Assembly: GCA_016200765.1 (NCBI GenBank)
Contig: JACQEC010000239.1
Coordinates: forward strand, 1-25,302
DNA: 25,302 nucleotides
Origin: Chloroflexota bacterium
GTDB lineage: Bacteria; Chloroflexota; Anaerolineae; JACRMK01
Reading direction: 5' to 3'
The notes beneath the pieces are model-generated. The model was given only the letters and a program-made list of their open reading frames with translations. It did not search any database and was not told where the DNA came from. Position numbers and translations under genes: made by a program. Of the stretch, positions 7,287-14,571 are shown piece by piece (position 1 is the first letter of the stretch; each line of letters starts with the position of its first letter).

Positions 7287-8489
7287 ATGATGGTAAGAGG
7301 TTTTTGGCGGGCGTTGATTGTTGGGGCAGTTTTCTGTTTGACGGCTGCCTGTGCGAGCGAAGGCGCGCGGCCGCTTGACGCGCCGGGCACATCAGCAACG
7401 ACCACGGCGCAAGTTGCGCCCATCACGCCGAGCATATCAGCAACGACTACAGCGCAGGCCGCGCCGAACGCGCCGCCGGCCGTGGCGCGCAATGTGAAAT
7501 TTAACGAGGCAGGAGTGGCCTTTAGCGGCTTCATGGACAAAACGGCGACGTTCTACTTGAGGGCCACCAGCGACATGCCCGTGCAGAGCGTGACGCTTAA
7601 TTACTACTACTTCAGCAGTGTGCCGTATACCCAGACTATCACACTGGACTCACCCCAGAAAGAGTTAGATATCAGTATAAGCGGCGACAATGACCTGTAC
7701 GTCTTTGGCGATGGGCTTGGCCGCGCGGTTGTTTATCGTTGGACGTTGACCGACACGAGCGGAGCGGTCAGCGTGTCGCCTCGCTACGCCGAGGTCTTCA
7801 AGGTGCGCAATTCGGAGTACGATTGGCGCGTGATCGTCACCGATCATTTCCACGTCTATTATTATGGCGGCGGCGAACGGCTTGCGCGCGACACCATCGC
7901 GCCGGCGGCCGAGGACGTGTACGTTCCCGTCACCAGCGATTTTGGCGCCGCCCTGTCCCAGCAAGTGAACATTCATGTTTATGCGACGCGCGCCGACTAC
8001 TTGGGTGATGCGGCAGTGAAATGGTCGGGCGGCACGGCCACGGCGTTTGAAATGGTCTTGTCGCCCGTGAGTTCGCTGTCCAGCGCCAAAGCCGTGATTG
8101 CGCATGAGCTTACACACAACGTTCACAATGTGGTGGCGCGCAGTAATAAAGGGCCGAGCTGGTTTCTGGAAGGGCTGGCGGCTTACGAAGAAAGCAAGGT
8201 GGCGTCAACATCTTACGCCAATGAGCTGGCTAACAGCGCCCGGCGCGGCGCCCTGCTTCCCCTGGCGCGTCTGGAATCTACGACAAGCCAGGATGCGTTT
8301 GTCAATAGCATGGTTTATGCCGAAGGCTACGGTGTGATCAAGTATCTGTTCGCGCAGTTCGGCAAGGAGAAGTTTCTCAGCCTGCTGGAAGAAATGGGCA
8401 AGGCCAAAAGTCTCGACATGGCTATGCGCGACGTATATGGCAAAGGCGTGGCTGAAATTGAAAGTGACTGGCGCGCGAGCCTCAAATAA
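7287..8489 (+). CDS. Lipoprotein with beta-sandwich domain and gluzincin (peptidase-MA-like) domain, copy 2
   Basis: 400 residues. A signal peptide ends in LTAAC (near-consensus lipobox), then a linker with a duplicated SATTTAQ-x-AP unit. Residues about 68-175 form a beta-rich domain (VKFNEAGVAFSGFMDKTATFYL, WTLTDTSGAVSVSPRYAEV) that looks Ig/FnIII-like and is unrelated by eye to the NTF2-like region of the flanking copies. The peptidase part contains FHVYYYGG, VNIHVYATRADYLG, HELTH (about 273-277) and WFLEGLAAYEE with the third-ligand Glu about 295. The fold is as in peptidase-MA-like proteins. GAGG for this gene overlaps the TGA of the gene upstream (7277-7279), so translation is probably coupled. 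An in-frame GTG at 7284 is too close to that GAGG; ATG 7287 (or 7290) is preferred. Confidence 0.85.
   Translation: MMVRGFWRALIVGAVFCLTAACASEGARPLDAPGTSATTTAQVAPITPSISATTTAQAAPNAPPAVARNVKFNEAGVAFSGFMDKTATFYLRATSDMPVQSVTLNYYYFSSVPYTQTITLDSPQKELDISISGDNDLYVFGDGLGRAVVYRWTLTDTSGAVSVSPRYAEVFKVRNSEYDWRVIVTDHFHVYYYGGGERLARDTIAPAAEDVYVPVTSDFGAALSQQVNIHVYATRADYLGDAAVKWSGGTATAFEMVLSPVSSLSSAKAVIAHELTHNVHNVVARSNKGPSWFLEGLAAYEESKVASTSYANELANSARRGALLPLARLESTTSQDAFVNSMVYAEGYGVIKYLFAQFGKEKFLSLLEEMGKAKSLDMAMRDVYGKGVAEIESDWRASLK
7391..7480 (+). repeat. 45-bp in-frame tandem duplication in a lipoprotein linker
   Basis: ATCAGCAACGAC begins at 7391 and again at 7436, a 45-bp period. Both copies encode SATTTAQ-x-AP. 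The copies have diverged by several substitutions, so the duplication is not recent. It lies in the Ala/Pro/Thr linker between the lipid anchor and the beta-sandwich domain. Confidence 0.75.
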
Positions 8490-8531
8490 ATGGATTGAGT
8501 TGCATCTAGGAGTGAATCCACGGGGGAAGCC

Positions 8532-9809
8532 ATGAAGCGAATTATCGGATATTTGTGTCTGATTATCTTGAGCCTCACGGCGTGCGGAGGGACCGAGTCG
8601 CCGTCAGCCGCGCAACCGACCCTACAGCCGGTTGCAACAGGCACTATCGCCGCGCCGGCTGTGCCTACCGCCACGGCCACGCCGGTCAGCCTCGCGCCGA
8701 AGCCGGAGAATGAAAGGGCGGTTGTGGCTGAAATCCAGCGCGTGGTGGACGTGCGCTTTAAAGCCTTGAACAACGATGACTTCGATACGTATATGTCCAC
8801 CATTGACCAGACGAATCTGAGCTTCAAGCGCGCGATGAGCGATTACTTCAAGAGCCCATTTCAGGGCGGCGCGCTGAAAGGCAGTGGGGCGAGCGGGAAA
8901 GTGACCAAGATCACCTTCATGCCGAAGCCGTATGATGAATTCGTCAAAGTCGCACTCACGACATCACGAACCGGCGGCGCCGAACAGAATTGGAATTGGG
9001 TTTACCGATACGTAGATGAGCATTGGCTGCACAGCGAGCCGGAAGAGTACGAAGTGCTCGGCGACCGCGTTGACAAAGACACGGGCACGATCATCGTTCG
9101 GTACTATCATTGGGATGACGGCGTGATTGACCGAGAAATCGCATGGCTTGAGCGAGGCATCAAAGAGGCGGCGGCGGCCATTGGCAAACAGCCTGACAAA
9201 AAACTTCGGGTGTACGTTAGCCCGACCTTCCAGACGCATCCGGGCCGCGCGGGCGCCGGGAAAATCGCGTTCTACAGCCCGGATGTCAAGGACACCGTTT
9301 ATGTCCGCTCATTCGATTCGTTTGGCGCCTATTACACATCGGCCGGTGACCCGCTCGGCGAAAACATGGTAGACGATGTCAGGCATGAGACGATACACTT
9401 GCTCAACGACGAGATCACCCCGCTCGTCAAGATGCTGTCCTGGATGAGCGAAGGGTTAGCCGTGTATCTCGGTGAGGGCCCATCGTCGCAGAAGTTGAGG
9501 CTCGACCGCTTGCAGAGCGCGTGGCGGCAGAATCGCGTCTATTCGCTGAAGGAGATGCACCGCATTGATGTGCTGGCCGATCAAAACCCGGACAAGTATG
9601 ATGTGGTGCTCGGCGAGTATTCGCAAGGGCTGGCTTACGTGCAGTACATATTCGAAAAATACGGCGGCGCCGATGGTTTCTGGAAGCTGGCGAAAGCGCA
9701 AGCCAAGGCGTTAAAGTTCTCCGAGGCAGTAGTCAATGCGTTCGGCGTAACCGAAGACCAGTTCGAGCAGGGATGGAAGGATTGGTACGTGGCCAAATAC
9801 AAACCGTAG
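8532..9809 (+). CDS. Lipoprotein with NTF2-like region and gluzincin (peptidase-MA-like) domain, copy 3
   Basis: 425 residues. The signal peptide ends in LTAC (C18), then a Pro/Ala/Thr linker to about residue 58. An NTF2-like region (about 62-170) shares with copy 1 the pattern NxTNLSFKR...DYFKSP and the ending EHWLHSEPEE. In the peptidase half, PTFQTHPGRAG matches PTFQTQSGRSG of copy 1. HETIH (285-289) and WMSEGLAVYLG with E307 supply the presumed zinc ligands and catalytic Glu. The start has a GGGGGAAG ribosome site. The gap to the previous gene is 42 nt with no terminator, consistent with one operon from the 6025-6053 promoter. It converges on the PLD gene with only 30 nt between, where I see no clear terminator. 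Confidence 0.85.
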   Translation: MKRIIGYLCLIILSLTACGGTESPSAAQPTLQPVATGTIAAPAVPTATATPVSLAPKPENERAVVAEIQRVVDVRFKALNNDDFDTYMSTIDQTNLSFKRAMSDYFKSPFQGGALKGSGASGKVTKITFMPKPYDEFVKVALTTSRTGGAEQNWNWVYRYVDEHWLHSEPEEYEVLGDRVDKDTGTIIVRYYHWDDGVIDREIAWLERGIKEAAAAIGKQPDKKLRVYVSPTFQTHPGRAGAGKIAFYSPDVKDTVYVRSFDSFGAYYTSAGDPLGENMVDDVRHETIHLLNDEITPLVKMLSWMSEGLAVYLGEGPSSQKLRLDRLQSAWRQNRVYSLKEMHRIDVLADQNPDKYDVVLGEYSQGLAYVQYIFEKYGGADGFWKLAKAQAKALKFSEAVVNAFGVTEDQFEQGWKDWYVAKYKP

Positions 9810-9839
9810 GTAGGCGAGCGGTGTGCGGTGCGTTCTCGG

Positions 9840-10961
9840 CTATTTAGCGGACTTGGCGGCGTCGAGCACGCGACTGAATTCCGCCGTGAAGGCCGTAGCC
9901 AGAGGCTCGTCGTCTATGATAAGCAAGTTTTCATCGTTCTCCTCTTCGGCGTTCTGTGAGAAGTTAAACGAGCCCAGGATGACGGTTTTGCCGTCAATGA
10001 TAAACACCTTGTGGTGCATCAAGTACGGATTCCCGTCCTGATAGACCTCCAATTTTGCGTCCTTGAGCTTGCCATATTCGCTGAACTTGGTCTCGGAGCC
10101 GGTCGTTTCAAAGACGCCGCGAATCTTGACAGCGGATTTCGCGCGCTGCAACAGGATACTACCGATGTCGTCGTCGGTGAATGAGAAGGCCATGAAATCA
10201 ACGCTTCGCTGAGCCTGCTTGAGCCGCGCGATGATTTTCTCAGCGACCTTGTCTTCGGGCGCGAAGTAGTTTTCAACGGTTGCGCCGCCAATCTGCAAGA
10301 CGTGACGCACGCCGCCGGGCTTGCGCTGTCGGCCAAACAAACCATCCTTCCACATTTTCTCAAAGGTCGCGGTGTAGTTGTTCGCCAGGTCTGCGGATGT
10401 GATCGCGATCCCGTTATTGTTATAGCGCCACGTGTCATTCGTGGTAAAATTCCACGAGCCTGTCCAGACGCGCGCTCCATCCGCCACGACGAACTTGTTG
10501 TGCATAATGGCATTCGGATTGCCGCCTACGACCTTGATGCCTGCCTTTTGCAACTCTTTGAACGAGGGATTCTCTCCGGCGTCGTTCAAAATATCAATGC
10601 CGGTCACCGCGCGCACGGTTGCGCCGCGCTTTCGAGCATCGAGCAACGCCTGAGTGACATTGGGCAAATCGAGTTGGTAGATCGCGATGTCCACACTGGC
10701 CGTAGCCGAGGCGATAAATTCGGTCAGCTTGGCGTCGAGCGAGGCCGTGTGCTTCTTGGGGTCATTGTCGGGATAGAGGGGAGCCGTAAAGAAGACTTGA
10801 TACCAGCTTGCAGTAAGCGCAGAGGCTGTGCTGGTGGTTGTCGCGCTCGCCGGCGGCGTGCTCGGTGGGGCATCGGTTGAGGTCGTGAAAATACCAATGA
10901 CAATGACTGTGACGAGGACCGCGAGCGATAGCCACGCTCGTTGCTGTTGAGTGAGTTTCAT
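9840..10961 (-). CDS. Membrane-anchored phospholipase D-like protein
   Basis: 373 residues. An uncleaved-type N-terminal hydrophobic segment (about 9-26) and a Pro/Ser/Thr linker (to about 50) suggest anchoring with the enzyme outside. Two complete HKD motifs are present: H154-x-K156 with D161 and GSWNF, then H316-x-K318 with D323 and GSFNF. This is the pseudo-dimeric PLD superfamily arrangement, with both halves catalytically intact. The family includes phospholipases, cardiolipin synthases and non-specific nucleases; the compact size and motif context are compatible with a nuclease or phosphodiesterase, but the substrate cannot be assigned. Its ATG overlaps the TGA of the upstream gene (ATGA at 10958-10961), so the two are translationally coupled. 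Confidence 0.92.
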   Translation of the reverse strand: MKLTQQQRAWLSLAVLVTVIVIGIFTTSTDAPPSTPPASATTTSTASALTASWYQVFFTAPLYPDNDPKKHTASLDAKLTEFIASATASVDIAIYQLDLPNVTQALLDARKRGATVRAVTGIDILNDAGENPSFKELQKAGIKVVGGNPNAIMHNKFVVADGARVWTGSWNFTTNDTWRYNNNGIAITSADLANNYTATFEKMWKDGLFGRQRKPGGVRHVLQIGGATVENYFAPEDKVAEKIIARLKQAQRSVDFMAFSFTDDDIGSILLQRAKSAVKIRGVFETTGSETKFSEYGKLKDAKLEVYQDGNPYLMHHKVFIIDGKTVILGSFNFSQNAEEENDENLLIIDDEPLATAFTAEFSRVLDAAKSAK

Positions 10962-11380
10962 GGAAGCGCGCCCTTTCTTTCGCCACCTTTTGGTGTATTG
11001 TTCCAGTAAGCGGAGACGATGCCTGTAAGCTTGCGGATCAACTCTACGCTGTTCGCGACTGACGCGGGGGTGAAAAGCCGCGCCATATCGTCATTGAACG
11101 TGCGTCGAGCCTGATCGGCTAGGCTGGGGGTTGCGCCGGAGAACCCTTGTATATACGCCGTGATCTCACCCGCCGAAAGCCGAGCGCGGCCTCCGACGAG
11201 GTCGTTGATCAGCTTCATGGCTTGCCTGACACGAGGAAGACAGTCGTTTGGGTTGGATTCTAGCTCGTGGATCGCCCAGTCCAGCAAAACCTTCGCCTCG
11301 GCATCCGTGAGGCGCGAAATGAGCGACTCATCGCCCATGATATTTTCGGCGGCGCGCTGCCAGTTCTTTTCGTGGTCCAT
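10958..11380 (-). CDS. Conserved-looking small protein of unknown function
   Basis: 140 residues, not recognised. The protein is soluble, mostly helical by composition and without a signal peptide. Visible blocks are LTDAEAKVLLDWAIHELE (about 25-42), an Asn/Pro turn, VRQAMKLINDLV and a second helical half around SLADQARRTFNDDMARL. The ORF has its own sigma70-type promoter (11440-11468) and a 4-nt ATGA overlap with the PLD gene, which supports it being real. The coupling suggests it acts with, or regulates, the PLD-like protein, but nothing in the sequence shows how. Confidence 0.7.
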   Translation of the reverse strand: MDHEKNWQRAAENIMGDESLISRLTDAEAKVLLDWAIHELESNPNDCLPRVRQAMKLINDLVGGRARLSAGEITAYIQGFSGATPSLADQARRTFNDDMARLFTPASVANSVELIRKLTGIVSAYWNNTPKGGERKGALP

Positions 11381-11439
11381 ACGCAGTGATCCGGTACTTG
11401 ACGGTCTTGTCCTTGCGGCGAAATAGTTTGTTTTGCGCG

Positions 11440-11468
11440 ATTATAAACCGAAGCTCTATGAATCACAA
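11440..11468 (-). promoter_or_regulatory. Promoter for the 140-aa/PLD operon
   Basis: On the minus strand TTGTGA (11468-11463), a 17-nt spacer and a perfect TATAAT (11445-11440), giving a leader of about 50 nt. The palindromic TTATAA core means the plus strand also reads TATAAA (11442-11447), 11 nt before the antiporter ATG, so the same bases may serve both directions. No good plus-strand -35 is seen. Confidence 0.55.
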
Positions 11469-12858
11469 AGGGACGGGTTCAATAACCGCACGGCCAAGAC
11501 TCTTTATCGGCCTGATGCTGATGGCAGCGTGGCTGATACCTTCGGTTGCATACGCTTCCAGCGGCTGGTCACCGGAGCCGAACACGGCAAGCGTTTTCGG
11601 GTGGCTCGTGATCATCTTGGTGCTGGCGCGCTTGGCGAGCCTCGTGGAGCGCGTAGGTCAACCGCCGGTTCTTGGCGAGATTCTGGTGGGGGTGTTGCTC
11701 GGCAATTTGATCTTGGTCGGCGTTCAAGCGTTTGAAGCCGTCAAGGTAGATTCGCGCGTGGGATTCCTCGCCCAACTCGGCGTGGTTATCTTACTCTTTC
11801 AAGTGGGACTTGAAACAGATATTGAGGAGATGCGGCGGGTTGGCGTGCGCGCTCTGTTGGTTGCGTGCGCCGGCGTGGCGGTGCCGTTTCTTGCGGTGGC
11901 CTTGCTGGTGGGGCCGGTTCTGGTACCCGGTCTGCCGGTCACGACTTATATCTTTCTGGGCGGAACCTTGAGCGCAACGTCCGTCGGCATCACGGCGCGC
12001 GTTTTCCGCGACCTTGGCCGCACGCAAACGCCGGAGGCGCGCATCGTGCTGGGCGCGGCGGTGATTGACGACGTGCTGGGGTTGCTCATCCTGGCCGTCG
12101 TCTCTGCGATTGTTGTAACGGGCACCGCGGACTGGGGCTCGGTCGCGTGGATTGCGCTGAAAGCGGGCGCGTTCCTGCTGGGGGCGATTGTGCTCGGCAA
12201 TCTGGCGGCGGCGCAGTTGACGCGGTTCTTTGCGCTGATACACACCGGAATCGGCATGAAGTTTACACTGGCGATTGGCTTCGCCTTGACGCTAGCGTAT
12301 TTGGCCGACCTCATCGGCCTGGCGCCAATTGTTGGGTCATTTGCGGCGGGAATTATACTGGAGCCGATTCACTTCCGCCAATTTGATGTTCCCCGCATTA
12401 TTGACGAGGTGCGGGGTCTGATACGTGGGGCTGACCCGGCACTCAAATCAGAAATTGGCGCGGTCATCGAACACCACGCCGACCGGCACGTCGAGGACAT
12501 CATTGAGCCACTGAGCTACTTCCTCGTGCCCATTTTCTTCGTGTTGACGGGCATGTCGGTCAAGCTGGATGTGCTGTTCAACCTTCCCGTGCTGCTGGTC
12601 GCAATCGGAATTACCGTAGTCGCCATCGCCGGCAAGGTCATGGCTGGCTTTGCGGCTGGCAAGGTCAACAAGTGGGTGGTTGGCTGGGGCATGGTGCCGC
12701 GTGGGGAGGTCGAACTGATCTTCGCCGCGACCGGACGCGCCCTTGGCGTTTTTTCCGATGAATTGTACTCGGTGCTCATCGTCATGGTTGTGCTGTGCAC
12801 CCTTATCGCGCCGCCGGTGTTAGCCTATCTTTTGAGAAAGAGCGCCCGCGAAGCCTAG
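11458..12858 (+). CDS. CPA2-family cation/proton antiporter (Kef/NapA-like membrane domain)
   Basis: 466 residues with about a dozen hydrophobic segments, a typical Na+(K+)/H+ exchanger domain. GEILVGVLLGNLIL and LGVVILLFQVGLETD are characteristic early helices. LSATSVGITARVFRDLG forms the first crossover helix, and VIDDVLGL carries the paired Asp (about 204-205) expected in electrogenic CPA2 transporters. It ends after the membrane domain, with no TrkA-N (NAD-binding) domain, so it is more like NapA/GerN types than full KefB/KefC. The N-terminus (LFIGLMLMAAWLIPSVAYASS) resembles a signal peptide. I chose the ATG at 11458; an upstream in-frame GTG at 11386 would add a non-hydrophobic stretch covering the divergent promoter. 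The transported ion (Na+ or K+) cannot be assigned. Confidence 0.92.
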   Translation: MNHKGTGSITARPRLFIGLMLMAAWLIPSVAYASSGWSPEPNTASVFGWLVIILVLARLASLVERVGQPPVLGEILVGVLLGNLILVGVQAFEAVKVDSRVGFLAQLGVVILLFQVGLETDIEEMRRVGVRALLVACAGVAVPFLAVALLVGPVLVPGLPVTTYIFLGGTLSATSVGITARVFRDLGRTQTPEARIVLGAAVIDDVLGLLILAVVSAIVVTGTADWGSVAWIALKAGAFLLGAIVLGNLAAAQLTRFFALIHTGIGMKFTLAIGFALTLAYLADLIGLAPIVGSFAAGIILEPIHFRQFDVPRIIDEVRGLIRGADPALKSEIGAVIEHHADRHVEDIIEPLSYFLVPIFFVLTGMSVKLDVLFNLPVLLVAIGITVVAIAGKVMAGFAAGKVNKWVVGWGMVPRGEVELIFAATGRALGVFSDELYSVLIVMVVLCTLIAPPVLAYLLRKSAREA

Positions 12859-12916
12859 CGCGCCCGTAATCCCGATCGCCACATGGAGGCTGTCTAAAGC
12901 TTGCGCGGACATATCT

Positions 12917-13690
12917 ATGGATAAACCCTTGCCGTCGGGATTTACCGAGCGGCTGATTGAACTGATGCCCACACCAACGGCCGGCAACGATGTCCACTAC
13001 TATTTTGTGGGCGGAACGGTTGCCCCGGCCGTGAATGTGATGGTCCACGTGACCGTACTCGACGACGGCGGCGCGCCGGTTATCGGCGTTGCGGTTGTTG
13101 ATCAGTCGCGCGACGGAAGCGGGGAAATTCGCTATACTGATGGCGGCGGGCGGGTGACATTCTTATACCGAGAGACCACATCTTACACGCAGCCGGATCG
13201 CGGTGCCCACACCGTCTGCATCGCGCGGGACGCGGTTATGGATGACGCAACGAATATGCTCACCTTTGTCCCGTTGTCCACAAAGGTTGACGGCCTTGGC
13301 CAAGCCCGAGGCGGGCGCAGCGAGTTTCATATCCAGTTCCGAGCGATGAAGACCGAGTCATCGCCAACGCTAGGCTCTATTCGCGGGAGCGTTGCTCTTG
13401 GCGCGGGCAAGAGCATTAACTTGGTTGGCCCAAATGTCAATGTGACCGCGATGGCGGGGACGGATGGGTCCTTTGGTTTTGACAATGTTCCGCCGGCTAC
13501 GTATGTCTTGACGGTCGCCGGCACCGGCGTGTCAAGCGCGGTGGCGGTGTTGGCGGGCCAACAAGCGTATGTCTCGCTAGCGGTGCCTGCTGTGACGCCG
13601 GCGGACATGGGGACGCTTGCCCAGCAAGTTAGCCGTCTGAGCGCGCTGATGGCGAAAATCCGGCGGACGTTAGACGATGCTGGCTTTTGA
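12917..13690 (+). CDS. Beta-sandwich (Ig-like / carboxypeptidase-regulatory-like) protein of unknown function
   Basis: 257 residues. Two beta-rich modules are visible. One (about 33-95) has VHVTVLDDGGAPVIGVAVV...GEIRYTDGGGRVTFLY, resembling a Big-type Ig-like domain. A second (about 152-222) has GSIRGSVALG...VNVTAMAGTDGSFGFDNVPPATYVLTVAG, the typical pattern of carboxypeptidase-regulatory-like domains. A helical tail (about 228-257, LAQQVSRLSALMAKIRRTLDD) may be a short coiled coil for oligomerisation. No signal peptide, lipobox or transmembrane segment is seen, although such folds are usually extracytoplasmic. It lies 74 nt upstream of the amidase on the same strand and may be co-transcribed. 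No specific function can be assigned. Confidence 0.75.
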   Translation: MDKPLPSGFTERLIELMPTPTAGNDVHYYFVGGTVAPAVNVMVHVTVLDDGGAPVIGVAVVDQSRDGSGEIRYTDGGGRVTFLYRETTSYTQPDRGAHTVCIARDAVMDDATNMLTFVPLSTKVDGLGQARGGRSEFHIQFRAMKTESSPTLGSIRGSVALGAGKSINLVGPNVNVTAMAGTDGSFGFDNVPPATYVLTVAGTGVSSAVAVLAGQQAYVSLAVPAVTPADMGTLAQQVSRLSALMAKIRRTLDDAGF

Positions 13691-13764
13691 TTCCGCCTGC
13701 GCGGTCACACCCATGCGGATGCCTTCAGGCCCTGTGTGCTCGAACGATTTTGTAGGGAGGTGTT

Positions 13765-14484
13765 ATGGCGCTAAGTCAATTCCCTCTTGCCCGCGCATTT
13801 CCCAGTCCGAATTTTGACGACAGGCCAGGCGACTTCGTGCCGGATGCGATTGTGCTCCACGCCACCACCGGGCCGGCGTCGCCGTCGTTGAATTGGCTCG
13901 CAAATCCGAGTTCGTACGTCTCAATCCATTACTTGATTGACCGTGATGGAACCATCTATCAGATGGTGGATGAATTTCAACGCGCGTGGCACGCCGGGCC
14001 CAGCAATTTTAGGGGGCGCACCAGCTGGAACGACTTTTCAATCGGCATCGAATTGGTCAATCTGAACAATGGCCTAGACCCTTACGATGCGCCTCTGTTA
14101 GAGGCTTGCCGGCAACTGTGTGTCTATCTGGTATTCAAGTATCGTATTCAGCCGAACATGATTGTCACGCACGCCCAGATCAGCGGGGCGATTACGGGCA
14201 AGACCGATCCACGTGGATTTCCTTTGGAGGCGTTTATTATGTCTGTAGCAAGCCAAATACCCGACGAAGTTAGAACTGCCGCCTGGCAGGCGTTAGGGGT
14301 ATCGTATAACCCCAACGCGGCTTTGCAGATCAAAGCCAAGGAGCTGGGGCTCGGCCATCCCGTCACGAGCGAGCTGCGCGTGGATGTCAAGGGCGTGCGC
14401 TGGGTGGTTCAAGGCTACGCAGGGGGCATCGTCGCCACCGAAGAGGGCAACTGGGGAAATATTCGCAAGGCAGATTGGTTGTAA
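13765..14484 (+). CDS. N-acetylmuramoyl-L-alanine amidase (amidase_2/PGRP fold) with C-terminal module
   Basis: 239 residues. The amidase_2 domain spans about residues 25-155: H32 in VLHATTG, IHYLIDRDGTIYQMV, WHAG, IGIELVN with E96, H136 in VTHAQI and D148 in KTDPRGF. H32, H136 and D148 match the zinc ligands of AmpD-like amidases, which cut the MurNAc-L-Ala bond of peptidoglycan. The C-terminal 70 residues (GLGHPVTSE...QGYAGGIVATEEGNW) form a separate small module, possibly wall-binding and loosely like LGFP-type repeats; this is inference. The ribosome site GGGAGGTG is strong. There is no signal peptide, so the enzyme is either cytoplasmic (muropeptide recycling) or exported by another route. 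Confidence 0.9.
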   Translation: MALSQFPLARAFPSPNFDDRPGDFVPDAIVLHATTGPASPSLNWLANPSSYVSIHYLIDRDGTIYQMVDEFQRAWHAGPSNFRGRTSWNDFSIGIELVNLNNGLDPYDAPLLEACRQLCVYLVFKYRIQPNMIVTHAQISGAITGKTDPRGFPLEAFIMSVASQIPDEVRTAAWQALGVSYNPNAALQIKAKELGLGHPVTSELRVDVKGVRWVVQGYAGGIVATEEGNWGNIRKADWL

Positions 14485-14571
14485 CCCTCCCCCGCTAGAA
14501 CTTCACGCGGCAAGACGCTATCCCGCTTGGGCCGTGGGGATTGGCGACCTGCTAACGGGGTATTCCCACCT

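Noticed and set aside
9840..11380. Defence system involving the PLD-like protein and its small partner
   Set aside because: The PLD protein has an N-terminal anchor suggesting outward location, and no helicase, nucleotide-sensing or toxin-antitoxin partner is present.
11386..11457. Upstream GTG start for the antiporter
   Set aside because: It would cover the divergent promoter and add a charged stretch before the hydrophobic N-terminus.
12917..14484. Prophage or tail-like particle remnant suggested by the amidase and beta-sandwich genes
   Set aside because: No capsid, tail, holin, integrase or attachment sites are seen; two genes are not enough.
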